The notes: generated by a model not told the origin, from the sequence alone. A DNA stretch of 10,250 nucleotides from Gonapodya sp. JEL0774 (GCA_027604505.1 JADIIX010000384.1:1-10250); one strand, 5' to 3'; positions 1 to 9,549 are shown, counted from the stretch's first letter. Numbers and translations: made by a program.

Positions 1-130
1 ACCGGAAGGACCAAGACCGGAACGCAGACGACAGAGAGGTAACACAGGACGGGCACAACGAGGCAGACGCAGCGTGTCTTTAGCGGCAGAAGGAGCCGTT
101 TCGACTCAAGCGAAAGCCTCGATTCCAACG

Positions 131-150
131 CGAGAACCGCGCGGTTTTCG
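131..150. repeat. GC-rich palindrome in left arm
   Basis: The 20-base segment CGAGAACCGCGCGGTTTTCG is a palindrome with one mismatched pair around a perfect 12-base core (135-146). The same segment is present in the right arm at 10101-10120. It could form a cruciform or bind a dimeric protein. No function is shown by the sequence itself. Confidence 0.7.
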
Positions 151-250
151 GGCATTCTAGAATTCCAGGAAGCAAAGGCGCGGATCGGCGGGAGACAGCG
201 GGTCGCGGGAGTCTGAGCAGGCGGGCCACAACGCTTCTTAAGAATACGGG

Positions 251-264
251 GACCACGCGTGGTC
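251..264. repeat. 14-bp perfect palindrome with ACGCGT core, left arm
   Basis: GACCACGCGTGGTC is a perfect 14-base palindrome. It is identical in the right arm at 9987-10000. Its centre ACGCGT matches the core of the fungal MluI cell-cycle box bound by MBF-type factors. Use as such a site is inference only, because this hexamer also occurs by chance (for example at 8299-8304). Confidence 0.7.
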
Positions 265-411
265 GCAGCAGAGCGCGCATCGGTCCAGACGGACTCGCCA
301 GCCATACGATTCGAAAATGCGAAGAACACGGGAACGTGGAACACCGAGCACTTCGTGTCGCATTTGTGGTATATGGAACGTATGAAATGGAAGAAACTGA
401 CAAGACACGTT

Positions 412-1750
412 GCATAAACAAGAGCACAGATAAAGTCTGATAACAGTTCTGGGATTTATTTCGTAGCTTTTAGTGCTCAGCGGCTCGTAAGACTTTGACA
501 TGAACGGCAGATCTGCGGAACAACAATCCCCATTTTTCCATGCGTACATTATACCAGTAAGAATTGCCATGCATCCCACGCCCCAGTGAAAAAAGAGCAA
601 TCTTTGAGCGATACGTTGCCCTACTCTTTCACGCTGTGTCCATACCACAAAGTAAATGTTTTACGAATCCTGTTGCCAAGCTCGCGCACTATAGGTTATA
701 CCGCATACTCGTGCATATTGCGGGGTTGACCCAAGACTATACCGCACCTATTGGGTGTACGGAGAATACCAAGGAGATACTCGCAGGACTCATGGGACCG
801 TCCCGGGTTCTACACACATATTTTTCCGGCCCCTCCATAAACAAAACGCAACACTGCAAGCTTCTCTTAGTCTACAGGACGCAGTGTGCGTAGCAATCAA
901 AAAATTTTTGACCCTGACGCAAATCCTTGGAAATGTTTCGGCTGAGTCAAAACATTACGCGGACACATCATCTCAGCATTCACTGCCGTACAATATAACT
1001 CACAAAAGTTTTGCTTAGTTAACGCATAGATGGTGTCCTGTTGTGACGGGCGACCAATTAGAATCTGATCTGCCAGTTCATACTTGTTGCCTCGTGGACA
1101 GTTGCCCCAACAATCAAGATCCAACGCAGTGTATTGTCGAGCTCCTGGATTTGCGCAGCTTGTAATATACTATAATTTTCTGCTTCTGCTCTCCTGCATG
1201 AATCATGAAGTGTGCCATCGTGTGTCAACAACCTTGCCGAATAATGTCGCTCACTGCTCGTGGCCGACTCAAAATTGTGCCAGAAAGTGCCAGAAACTAT
1301 CTTTGTCTTTCTCTTGTCACTAATTAAAACATGGTAACTAGTTTGACTGCAGTGTGAAAAACGGGAAATGAAATTGCTCACAAAGTTTGACTTTGGCGAT
1401 CAGTGGCGGGCGCAATGATCACGATCCCGCCAACAGTTTCTGTCTTTAGTCGCGTCCAAACTTCGCACAAAAATAATTAATTTGCTTCATTCTAGCCATC
1501 TGCATGGACACACGAATCTGTGCCGAAATGTGCGGAAACAGCGGTGCGGTTAAGAGCAGTTTCTTGTGCTCGACCGTGGGGTCTCAGGTCTCCAGATCAG
1601 AGCCCTGAAAACCGGCCACTGCGGAGTGAGCCTCCTTCCCAACACATAAATTCATTCAAATTTCATACTTCTAATATCGAATCGAAATTCCTCCAATTGC
1701 TGGCATCCGCGTGTTCTCAGACGAAACCGATATTCACCGTCTATTCAACG
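412..1750. other. Intergenic region, no gene recognised
   Basis: Open frames here are short, scattered over both strands, and show no family motif. I found no tRNA-like or other RNA structure. A perfect tandem duplication of GTGCCAGAAA lies at 1277-1296. A CATAAATT box near 1645-1652, about 100 bp before the carbonic anhydrase start codon, is a weak TATA-like candidate. The last 100-200 bases presumably contain that gene's promoter and 5' untranslated region. Confidence 0.6.
1277..1296. repeat. 10-bp perfect tandem duplication
   Basis: GTGCCAGAAA occurs twice head to tail (1277-1286 and 1287-1296) with no mismatch. It lies in the gene-free stretch about 450 bp upstream of the carbonic anhydrase. 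It could be a paired protein-binding site or simply a small slippage duplication. Confidence 0.7.
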
Positions 1751-3087
1751 ATGCCTCGCTCTGCAATCGCTCTCGCCGTGCTCTCCCTCGCCCTCGTGGC
1801 ATCGTCCGTCGTTGCCGCTCCCATGCCCCGCGCGGCCCAAGAGCATGTACACGCCAACTGCCTCGCGTCTGTCTTGATGAAAACAGAGGACTTCCATCAA
1901 CTGAGGAAGAGGGCCGCTCCTGTGCTTGACGTGAGTTGGGGACGTGCTTCCTTAGACATCAGGGCGGATTCCAAATCGTTCCTTTCGTCCAATACAATAC
2001 ATATGTCTAGTGGTCGTACGAGGGGTCGACTGGTCCTCAGTTCTGGGGATCGCTGAACCCCAACTACACTGCATGCTCTATGGGAACCAAGCAGAGGTGG
2101 GAGCATAATCTTTCAAAGTGCATGTTCAAAAACTGACAAAAGATCCTTTGCCCATTTTCTCTAGCCCTATCAACTTCACGCCTGCAGAAACCAGTGAGTT
2201 TCGAAATGCCGGCTTTAACACTGTGCGCATTCACTTACTTCTCGAATCCCACACAGTGAGTGCCGCTTCTCCCCTCATGTTCGCGTACCCCCAAGTTTTG
2301 CCGGAAGTCGAGGTTGCCAATCTTGGCCGAACCCTCGAAGTGGTCGTTCCAGTCGGAGAAGCGCACATTGTCCGTGACGGTGTGCGGTACGATCTCAAGC
2401 AATTCCACATTCACAGCCCCTCCGAGGTTCGTCTGAGACATTCTCGAGGAAAAGTCAAACAAAGTTACCGTCAAAACTGACGTGAAATCGCAAATCTCTG
2501 CATTTCCTCTATGCAGCACCACGTTATGTCCAACCAGTTTGACGCCGAGGTCCACTTTGTGCACATGAACGCTGAAACAATGGCCCTCCACGTCGTTGGT
2601 CTCTTCCTCTCCCGCTCTACCACCGCCGTTGCCGGAAAGAGCATGGTCAGCTGGCTCGACGAACTTCTCGCCACGGCCCCTGCCAACGCCGGCGATATGG
2701 TCAAGGTTGCAAACTTCCCGATCGGCGGTGTTCCCGCCCTCTTGATGATGTCGGGACCGTATTGGTGCGCACAAAAGGATTGACAAAAGCCCTCTTCTTC
2801 CCTCAAAATAACTAACGCACTGGGTGAACACCCTTCCCTTCCTCTTTTACATGACAGGCAATACGAGGGCTCCCTCACCACTCCCCCTTGCACCGAAGGA
2901 GTACGCTGGGTTGTCGGTAAGCTTGTTTTTGCACATTTTCTCTCTTTGCTCCCCCCCGTCTCTGACATGGACCGCTCCCCACTCGAAAGCCAACACTCCT
3001 CTTTCTGTGACTGGCTCGTCCATCTCTGCGCTACAGTCGTTCATGCCCTTCAATGCTCGCCTCACACAAAACAACATTAAACCCTGA
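1751..3087 (+). CDS. Secreted alpha-carbonic anhydrase, seven exons
   Basis: This enzyme interconverts CO2 and bicarbonate with a zinc centre. Exons: 1751-1930, 2041-2096, 2165-2193, 2257-2426, 2517-2764, 2858-2916 and 2990-3087, giving 840 nt and 279 aa. All introns are GT-AG; CTRAC branch-like motifs are visible at 2133, 2477, 2812 and 2962. Residues 1-22 are a signal peptide, so the product should enter the secretory pathway. A dibasic K53-R54 before the catalytic domain suggests a propeptide cut by a Kex2-like protease. Family landmarks are KQSPINF (77-83), QFHIHSPSEH (137-146), EVHFVH (156-161) and SLTTPPCTEG (233-242). Zinc ligands are H139, H141 and H158; E145 and T235 are the usual gatekeeping pair. 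C72 and C239 fit the disulfide of secreted family members, and NYT at 68-70 is a glycosylation sequon. The His64 proton-shuttle position appears to be R113. The start is the first in-frame ATG and gives the signal peptide. Confidence 0.93.
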
Positions 3088-4214
3088 TTCGAATCTAGGG
3101 GATCATTACTCTTTGGACTATATTTTTCTGTAATTTAGGGGTTTTCTCTTTGCAAAGTGGCGAACCACAATGGACCCGTTGTGCGCCGGTCCTTAGGCAG
3201 AGGACAAGTTTTTCCGTCATCACTGTGCTTCTCGTTGCTTGTCTCTTGTCTAGCTGTCTATTGCATACCATGTCATGATTTTGCAATATCCAATGATCTG
3301 GCGTTTATTAAGAGTCTTTCATTGGTAGTCTGTCTTTCATAGGAGCATGGTTCAGCAGAGAACACGCCATCCTCGCCCACGGTACCACATTTGGATGAAA
3401 GGTGCCGCGGCACTGAATGCACATGATGGCAGGCACAGTGTTGTGATTTTCATGGAAGGCTCCGATTGTTTTTGCGAAAAGTCATAGTTTCGTGGAAAAC
3501 TGGTCATCACGTCTCCACCACCATCAACGCTGGAGTCTGCAAAACAATTCAACTGATTCCAAGATAGGTCGGGGCCAGCCAGTTGTTCTTATTTCTGTAA
3601 GTTACGTTCACTCGGCATGTGAAGTTCGCACACTAATAACAAGGAATGAAGTCAACAAACTAGTGTCTTCATCTACTAGTGCGCGTTACCTTTCTCATCT
3701 AATATCTTTGTCGACTGCGATCATTTATAGGATATGTGCAATAATCACCTCCAGGTGTTTAATGGTGACTCCTGGGTGCCGTATGGCAGCTCATCTAAAA
3801 ACTTGGGCGGACCACCACAGTTTCAAAGCACAGAAGCTTCCCAAGTTTTCAACCGCAATTTCGCAGTGACTGGTACAGAAAGGCAGCACAGACGATAAGC
3901 GTGAGTGCAATAGATGACAATTGCGGCCAGGTGGTCATCCATCCGTTCTGGCCTCATCGTCGTTTCACTTTCGGCAATCTCCACTTGACCGCGTTTCTTT
4001 TCCATCACGCCTCACTTACAACTAATTTACTCAATGAAACTATGCGCTGTGCCTTTCAATCATCGCGGTCCCTTTTCCGGCTGTTGTGGATTTCGGTCCT
4101 CACTCCTGTTGCCGTCCTTGATTCCTCCCCCGTTTGTTTCCACACATCCCAACACCAAACTGTATTCTTTTGTCTCAGACCAGAAACGCGCGAGCTTATT
4201 TTCGGCGAAAAACT
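3088..4214. other. Spacer between carbonic anhydrase and kinase
   Basis: About 1.1 kb lies between the carbonic anhydrase stop and the kinase start. Most of it has no long coding frame. The exception is the short protein-like stretch at 3447-3898, listed separately. The last part (about 3900-4214) precedes the kinase ATG and is probably its promoter and leader. A pyrimidine-rich run ending in AG near 4178 would allow a leader intron, but this cannot be confirmed. Confidence 0.55.
3447..3898 (+). pseudogene. Unidentified two-exon fragment or small gene, possibly degraded
   Basis: I do not recognise this. A frame open from 3447 runs to a good GTAAGT donor at 3597. A possible intron (3597-3730) has a CTAAT motif shortly before its TTATAG acceptor. 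It joins in phase to a frame running from 3731 to the TAA at 3896-3898. The joined tail reads RGQPVVLIS, then DMCNNHLQVFNGDSW, VPYGSSSKNLGGPPQF, and ends near FAVTGTERQHRR. That composition (Trp, Tyr, Gly, Asn, few stops) is protein-like. No ATG begins the first frame and a TGA lies at 3444-3446, so either upstream exons are missing from my model or the gene is decayed. Other frames around 3340-3550 also look partly protein-like, which fits a frameshifted remnant. The second exon alone has an ATG at 3734 and would give 54 aa. Confidence 0.3.
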
Positions 4215-7200
4215 ATGTCTGCGCCGCTGCAACCATCACTCGAATCCCTCGGGCAAGGTGGCTCGACAACGACGCTCGCCCAGTCCGCTTCAGCATCAGC
4301 GAGTGATGATAGCCTTAGCCGTTCCGACTCTACGGCTGCACCGAATGCTCTGCCACCCTTCCCTCGCACTCTCAAGCATGCGCCGTCGCTTTTTAAACCC
4401 GTGTCGACCGTAGCCACAACTCCATCTACAGCACACGCGTCGTCTTCCGCGCGTCCTATGTCCATGCTTGTTCATGAACTGCCAGACTCGGGCGCCTACC
4501 CACAACCGTTCTTCATGTCCCGCCCATTCGTCTCTCACGACGCGTACGCACTTCCAAACACCGAACACTCCATCTCCACCAAGCCACCCTCAACTCAACT
4601 GCGCGACCTGCATGAGGCATCATCAGTCTCGACAATCGCTTCGGACAAGGAATTGGACCAGTTCATGATGCCACCCACGAAAACAGAAAGACAAACCCCT
4701 GCTCCGAAACTAGACCAGCCACCGGTGGTGCCGCCGAAACCAAGCAAATTTGAAGCGCTTAAGCTCCCAGATCACGTCCGCTCTGTCCTCGAATCTATGT
4801 CGCACAAGTCAGAACCTTCTGGAGAACGGTTGCAGGAAGACATGCCCGTCAGCGACCGACGGGAGAACATCGATGAAATCCATGTCCGTTTGAAGTCTGA
4901 AATGACTGTTTCAATTGATGGAAGGAAAAACGAGAGCTCGAATGGTGGTGGAACTTACACTGCCCCCGCAGACTTGGATCAACCGACCAAACATAGTGCC
5001 ACCAATGCACCCCGCCCTGACCTGTCCACCACCTTCCATCACCTCCTCTCGCAGATTGATTCAATTCCACTCCCGACCCCACTTGCTTTCCGAGCCTCGC
5101 CTCCCTCTCCACCGTCCTCTCGAGCGTCGAAGATTCCGCTGAAACCACCCCCACCACCAATGAGTCCCGCAGCTCGTAAAGCCGTCGAAGAACTCAAAGA
5201 AGCCACAAAGCGCGTTGCTGAGGAGGGCGGAGGAGTCACAGAGATGGCTGCGAAAATTGTCCTTGAGAAGATGGCCGGTGAGAACTTTGAATCGCGTGCT
5301 GTGGCAGGTGCTTCTGGAATCGGAAAAGGTCCAGAGAGAATGAAAGAAAGCGACAGCGTACACCTAAACCGAAATAGGCGTGATCATGAGGCTACAGCGC
5401 CATCGCGGAGTCCAGGTTCACCCACGGCGGACAAACCACTCCCTCCGATTCCATTCGCCTCGCCCTCGCCTCTCTCGAGAACCCACGATCTGATACCCGC
5501 GACATTATTAACTCCTGTACAACCTGGAGTCTCTCAGTCACGACTGCGTACCATTACGGAACGGGATGAACCGATTGGTGAACCAGAACCCAAACAAGGG
5601 GTTCCGCACATGCAGGGCCACCATGGTCACGCTCAAGGGCACGAGAGCCGATTCACTATCTCTGCAACCTCTTCCAACGCCCTCATTTCTTCAGCACCAT
5701 TCCCTGTGTCATCCGCGACAATGAATGCGTCCAGTTCACACACTTCGCGTCCCGCTCCGCCACCCCGCTCTCTAGCGTCCACTGCAGGCTCGCATTCCAC
5801 GCACAGCCACCACCAACACACCGGTGATGATGAATCGGGCACGCAGGTGCTGAGACGTCAGCTTGGCGGAGCCAGTGCCGGAACGCGGAGGCGAGTGGTT
5901 GCGGCAAAAGTGTGTGAGTAGGCCAGTGCGACGTGGTTTGGGGTACGAAAGTTAAGATTCCGAACGTGAAGTAAAGACCTGGGAGAAGAGGGGTGCCATG
6001 GTTGGCTGCGAGCTCCCGGGTAGATTCGGCTATCGGCTGGTTCATTCATCATAACTAATATCCTTCTTTCGCCTTCGTGTGTAGTTTTCTACGACCACTA
6101 CTTGGATCTTCTCACCTATCTTCATAACCGGCAAACACGCACTGCCGCCATTAAAACTCAACTGTCCGGTCTGTACCCGCCAGGGTCACCGGAATATGAG
6201 AAAGAGTGGAACCGGTACTTGGGGAGAGAGAGAGCTGCCCTTAGGAAGAGAAGATGTAGGGACCGTCCTGGAGGGTTTGAGATGGTGGCACAAGTGGGAC
6301 AGGGGGGTTATGGGCAGGTGCGTTGTGCCGGGCGCAGTTCTGATTTGCAAGTGGAAACCGAAAAGATGACCCTCGTTTTACTCGCCACATGCTCGGCTTC
6401 CTTGCTATTGCTCGTTTTCTTCCAAGGTTTATTTGGCCAAGAAGCGTGACACTGGAGAAGTTGTTGCTCTCAAGAAGATGTCCAAAAAGCTACTTCATCG
6501 TCTCGGAGAGGTATATTTCGAAAGAAATATGATTTTGTCTCGTATGTCCTCACTTCTTACTTTCTTTCTTTTCTCCGAAGGTCGATCACATTCTAACTGA
6601 GCGCGATATTCTCACGCAATCTCGTGCGAGCCCGTGGCTCGTGCATTTGGTTTCCTCATTCCAAGATGGTGAGCACGTTTACTTGGCGATGGAGTACGTA
6701 GCCGGAGGGGATGTGCGGACGTTGTTAAATACGAGCGGTAAGTAACGCCCACACACACTGGAGTTCTCTTTATTGAACTATGAGATAAACTTGCGTCAGG
6801 TATTCTGAACGAAGAAAGTGTGAGATTTTACATGGCGGAAATGTTCTTGGCAGTCAATGACTTGCACAAGATGGGCTACATACACCGGTGCGTGCTCTAA
6901 CAAACAGTTCACGAACCGCGAATACACACCTTATCTTGACATCCCACTGTTCACTTACACCCCACGACACTGTAACCTTTTTTTCAGTGACTTAAAACCC
7001 GAAAACTTCCTCCTCACTTCTGCTGGACATATTAAGCTTACTGATTTCGGTCTCGCTAGAGGGTCGCTCGCCACCCACCGTCTTGAGTCCATGCGGGTTC
7101 AACTTGACGCAGCACACTTCAACCCATCATCTCTGGTTTACAGATCACTTCGGGATCGCCAGACTCTGACTCAAAGGAGGAGGGCAGGTCCCGGAGAGTG

Positions 7201-8038
7201 GGGTGCCGCACAGAGCTTGGTAGGGAGTCCAGATTACATGGCGCCGGAGATTCTGAGGAACAAGGGTGAAGGATATGGATATGAGGTAGACTATTGGGCT
7301 CTTGGTTGCATGATGTATGAGTTCTTGACAGGTAAGTCAGGACACTGCCGTCGCATCGGCATACCAGGCGGCCAATCGCGGAAACCGTGATCCCACACAG
7401 GATTTCCTCCGTTCTCGGGCGCATCTATGGAAGAGGTCTGGAATAATGTTTTGCACTGGCAGCGAGTGTTGGAGAGGCCCGTATGGACCGGTTTAGAAGC
7501 CGCGTACAACATATCAGACCATGCCTGGGATTTGATCAAAAAGTAAGTCGTGTTCACTTCTGGCAGGGACCCCACGGCTGCGAAGTTGATCTGTTTTATT
7601 TACCGGACGCACTTGGTCACCAATATTCGCTCCAGCCTTCTCACCACCAAAGACAAAAGGATCTGCACCTTAGACCAAGTCCAGTCGCACCCCTTCTTCT
7701 CTTCGTACACTTTTCCACATCCGTCGGACTCCAACACTCGAGTTCCGTGCTCGTTTGATCTCTTTGGCACTCCGCAGGGTCCTGCACCGCCGTATGTCCC
7801 GGAGCTGGTCTCCGAGACAGACACATCTCACTTTGACGACTTCGAAGACCCGGGTGACATGGCCATGTACCAAGAGGTATCAAAGAGGAGAGAAGAAATG
7901 GAAGTGGAAGCAGAGCAGGCAGGAGGTGACGAGAGGTGGCGGAGACGGGGGGCGTTTTTGGGGTTTACGTACTCGAGGAGGCAGGGAAAGGCCGTTGGAG
8001 ATGTCGTAAGAGACGGAACGAGAGAAGTCGGAGCATAA
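4215..8038 (+). CDS. DBF2: Dbf2/Sid2-type NDR-family protein kinase, eight exons
   Basis: This AGC serine/threonine kinase is the NDR-class effector of the mitotic exit/septation network, acting with a Mob1 partner at spindle poles and the division site. Exons: 4215-5913, 6085-6317, 6427-6510, 6581-6737, 6800-6887, 6988-7331, 7401-7542 and 7636-8038, giving 3150 nt and 1049 aa with every splice phase consistent. Residues 1-566 are Ser/Pro-rich and apparently disordered. The Mob-binding region starts at FFYDHYLDLL (567-576) and runs through ERAALRKRR. Kinase landmarks are the glycine loop VGQGGYGQV (637-645), K660, helix-C E679, HRDLKPEN (753-760), D773-F-G and SPDYMAPE (834-841). S830 is the expected activation-loop phosphosite. 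The C-terminal hydrophobic motif FLGFTY (1023-1028) places the regulatory phosphothreonine at T1027. The long basic insert before S830 is typical of NDR kinases. Yeast Dbf2 and Sid2 are about 570-610 aa, so the N-terminal extension is unusual. The start is the first in-frame ATG. Confidence 0.93.
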
Positions 8039-8406
8039 AACAACATCATGATGGCTTGACTTCCAGCAGGTTCTTTCGGCGGCGGACCGAAGCAAGAGAT
8101 CAACTTCGCCGTTTTATCAGTAGTATTCCACCAACCCACATAGAATCTCCTAAATGCTCACTTATATATAAAGAAGCTATGAAATTTAATACAGTTTAAT
8201 TTGTACTAAGACATCGAAAGGACGAGTGCCACGCCATTTCGGAAAGCGAAGCCATTTTTTTCTAAACTTCTGATACTAAAAACAACTCTAGTGTAGCTAC
8301 GCGTTACGTGTAATACATGCTTCTATGATCTATAGATGTCACTTTGATCCAGAGAGGATGGCGTTTTGCCAGAGAGGATGGATTTTTGCCGCTAACGGCA
8401 TACCAT
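8039..8406. other. Convergent intergenic spacer
   Basis: This AT-rich spacer separates the 3' ends of the kinase (+) and the SWEET gene (-). It should hold both terminators and polyadenylation sites; a TATATATAAA stretch near 8162-8171 may serve the kinase transcript. No coding frame is convincing. A 20-bp tandem repeat lies just past the SWEET stop codon. Confidence 0.6.
8349..8388. repeat. 20-bp tandem repeat, two copies
   Basis: Two head-to-tail units, 8349-8368 and 8369-8388, share CCAGAGAGGATGG followed by TTTTG and differ at only two bases. They lie about 20-60 bp downstream of the SWEET stop codon, probably in its 3' untranslated region. This looks like a local duplication. Confidence 0.75.
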
Positions 8407-9549
8407 TCACACCACCTGAGCCTCCTCCATCATCGACTCGCGGCTCTCCAGTTTCTTCACGGAGGGCGCGCTCTCCTCATCTTTGACGGTGCTCACCAGA
8501 ACTCCGTGTCGTTCTGTCCTTCTCCCGTAAATCAAAAGCATTCCAACTTGAAGTAATGCGATCAAAAGTCCAATGGCGTTTGGCACCCATACGTACGGGT
8601 TGGAAATGAAGACCCCATACACCAACCACAGGAGAGCATTAAAGGTACACGTTGTAGCAAAGGGGAATGAAAACGAGGATGCATCTCGTGTCCGTACCAC
8701 CACGACCAACGTGGAAAGCGGTGACGTATACCACACGATTGTGACAGTGTCGCACAAGATGCCTCCGAAAGCTCTACAGGGGCGATCACAAATGTTAATA
8801 AATCATGGGTATTGGAGCCCCATTCGGGCACACAATGGGCCACTTACTTTCCAGTGGATGGGGAAAGCACCATGTTTGCCAAAGCGAATCCAACGAACAT
8901 GATAAAAGATCCACCGCACATAACTGAGGTTAGTGGAGAAGTTTGTCAGTATATTCGATGATGAGAATGACACAATTTTGCACGGCTGCACCCACCAACA
9001 GTTATCCACTTCCGAGTCGAGGCGTCGACATGTGCTGCTCCTAGGAGGGAAAGCGTGTAATACAGACCCAATACTACTCCGAGCACATTAGAGCCAAAGA
9101 CAAAGTAATCGTGCAGTTGAAGCCCGTAAAGAGCCCAGCCAATGCAATTCGTGACTTTGAAAGTATCGACGGGAGGGTTGGATGCGTTTACCACTCGTAC
9201 AAGAAAAACTCAAGTCCAGCACTTACATGTGAAGGCTGCAGGCAAAGGACTTTCGAGATTAGAAAGAAGTTGGTCTCGTCGGTTTCGGAGCGTAAGCGCA
9301 CCGTCTCTTACTTGAAAGCGTCCAGACTTCCTCTCTTAACGCATCTGTGGACTTCCCAGATTGGCGAAATGCTTGTTCGTGTGGGTACAACACAGAGACA
9401 TTGCCATCGCGTTAACAAAATGGCGAACTCATTGCCAAGGAATGTCACTCATGAAATTGTATTTCTCAGACGACTTACAATATGGCAGCTGCCGACACAA
9501 CACCCAAAGAAGGTGCTACGTATTGCGTGAGGATTTCTGTCGCGTCCAT
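8407..9549 (-). CDS. SWEET: SWEET-family sugar transporter (two MtN3 repeats), six exons
   Basis: This is a membrane facilitator that moves mono- or disaccharides down their gradient. Exons on the minus strand, in order: 9549-9479, 9371-9312, 9249-9227, 9154-8996, 8923-8848 and 8773-8407, giving 756 nt and 251 aa. All introns are GT-AG (62-107 nt) and all phases agree. The first MtN3 repeat includes FISPIWEV, NPLP, TNCIGWALYG and FVFGSNVLG (about 8-95). A linker helix CGGSFIMFVGFALANM (about 107-122) follows. The second repeat has YTSPLSTL, FSFPFA, LLWLVYG and WVPNAIG (about 131-215). The expected sugar-pocket residues are present: W58 and N74, mirrored by W179 and N195. The hinge prolines P27, P47, P148 and P167 are kept. 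Seven membrane helices and a short charged cytosolic tail fit the usual length. The ATG at 9549 opens MDATEILTQYVAPSLG, a normal SWEET N-terminus. Transported sugar and membrane location cannot be read from the sequence. Confidence 0.93.

Larger units (their letters stand above)
1..411 (+). repeat. Left arm of a ~410-bp inverted repeat
   Basis: This stretch is the reverse complement of 9841-10250. By eye I count about 21 substitutions and one single-base indel, so roughly 95% identity. Most of the substitutions are transitions. The arm is clearly more GC- and CpG-rich than the AT-richer DNA just inside it. Similarity continues weakly for about 40 more bases (412-454 against 9801-9840), then disappears. 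The arm reaches the window edge, where the first base (a, against g in the partner) does not match, so its true outer end is not visible. It carries perfect palindromes at 135-146, 154-163, 235-244 and 251-264. An open frame crosses it on the minus strand, but it does not look protein-coding (see rejected items). Confidence 0.95.

Noticed and set aside
80-427. Open frame on the minus strand of the left arm, matched by 9860-10171 on the plus strand of the right arm
   Set aside because: The shared frame survives in both arms, but several of the differences between arms change the residue (for example L/F, S/G, L/S, P/S, S/F), and a one-base indel puts the two candidate starts in different frames. 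That is not purifying selection. The long frame is likely a by-product of high GC content.
238-648. 136-codon minus-strand frame spanning the inner end of the left arm
   Set aside because: It crosses from repeat into unrelated flanking DNA, has no recognisable motif, and is not preserved in the right arm.
412-1500. Decayed transposase or reverse transcriptase between the left arm and the carbonic anhydrase
   Set aside because: I read the frames listed on both strands and found no catalytic motif or recognisable domain.
2235-2968. Long minus-strand frames opposite the carbonic anhydrase
   Set aside because: They are antisense shadows of the carbonic anhydrase exons, which are strongly supported by zinc-site motifs and consistent splice phases.
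3082-3101. TTCGAAT loop with a partly pairing stem, resembling a tRNA T-arm
   Set aside because: The stem has mismatches and no matching acceptor, D or anticodon arm exists about 70 bases upstream. It overlaps the carbonic anhydrase stop codon.
4215-5921. Exon 1 of the kinase treated as a separate one-exon gene
   Set aside because: A consensus GTGAGT donor lies six bases before the stop, and its phase exactly restores the conserved FFYDHYLDLL start of the Mob-binding region after the acceptor at 6083-6084.
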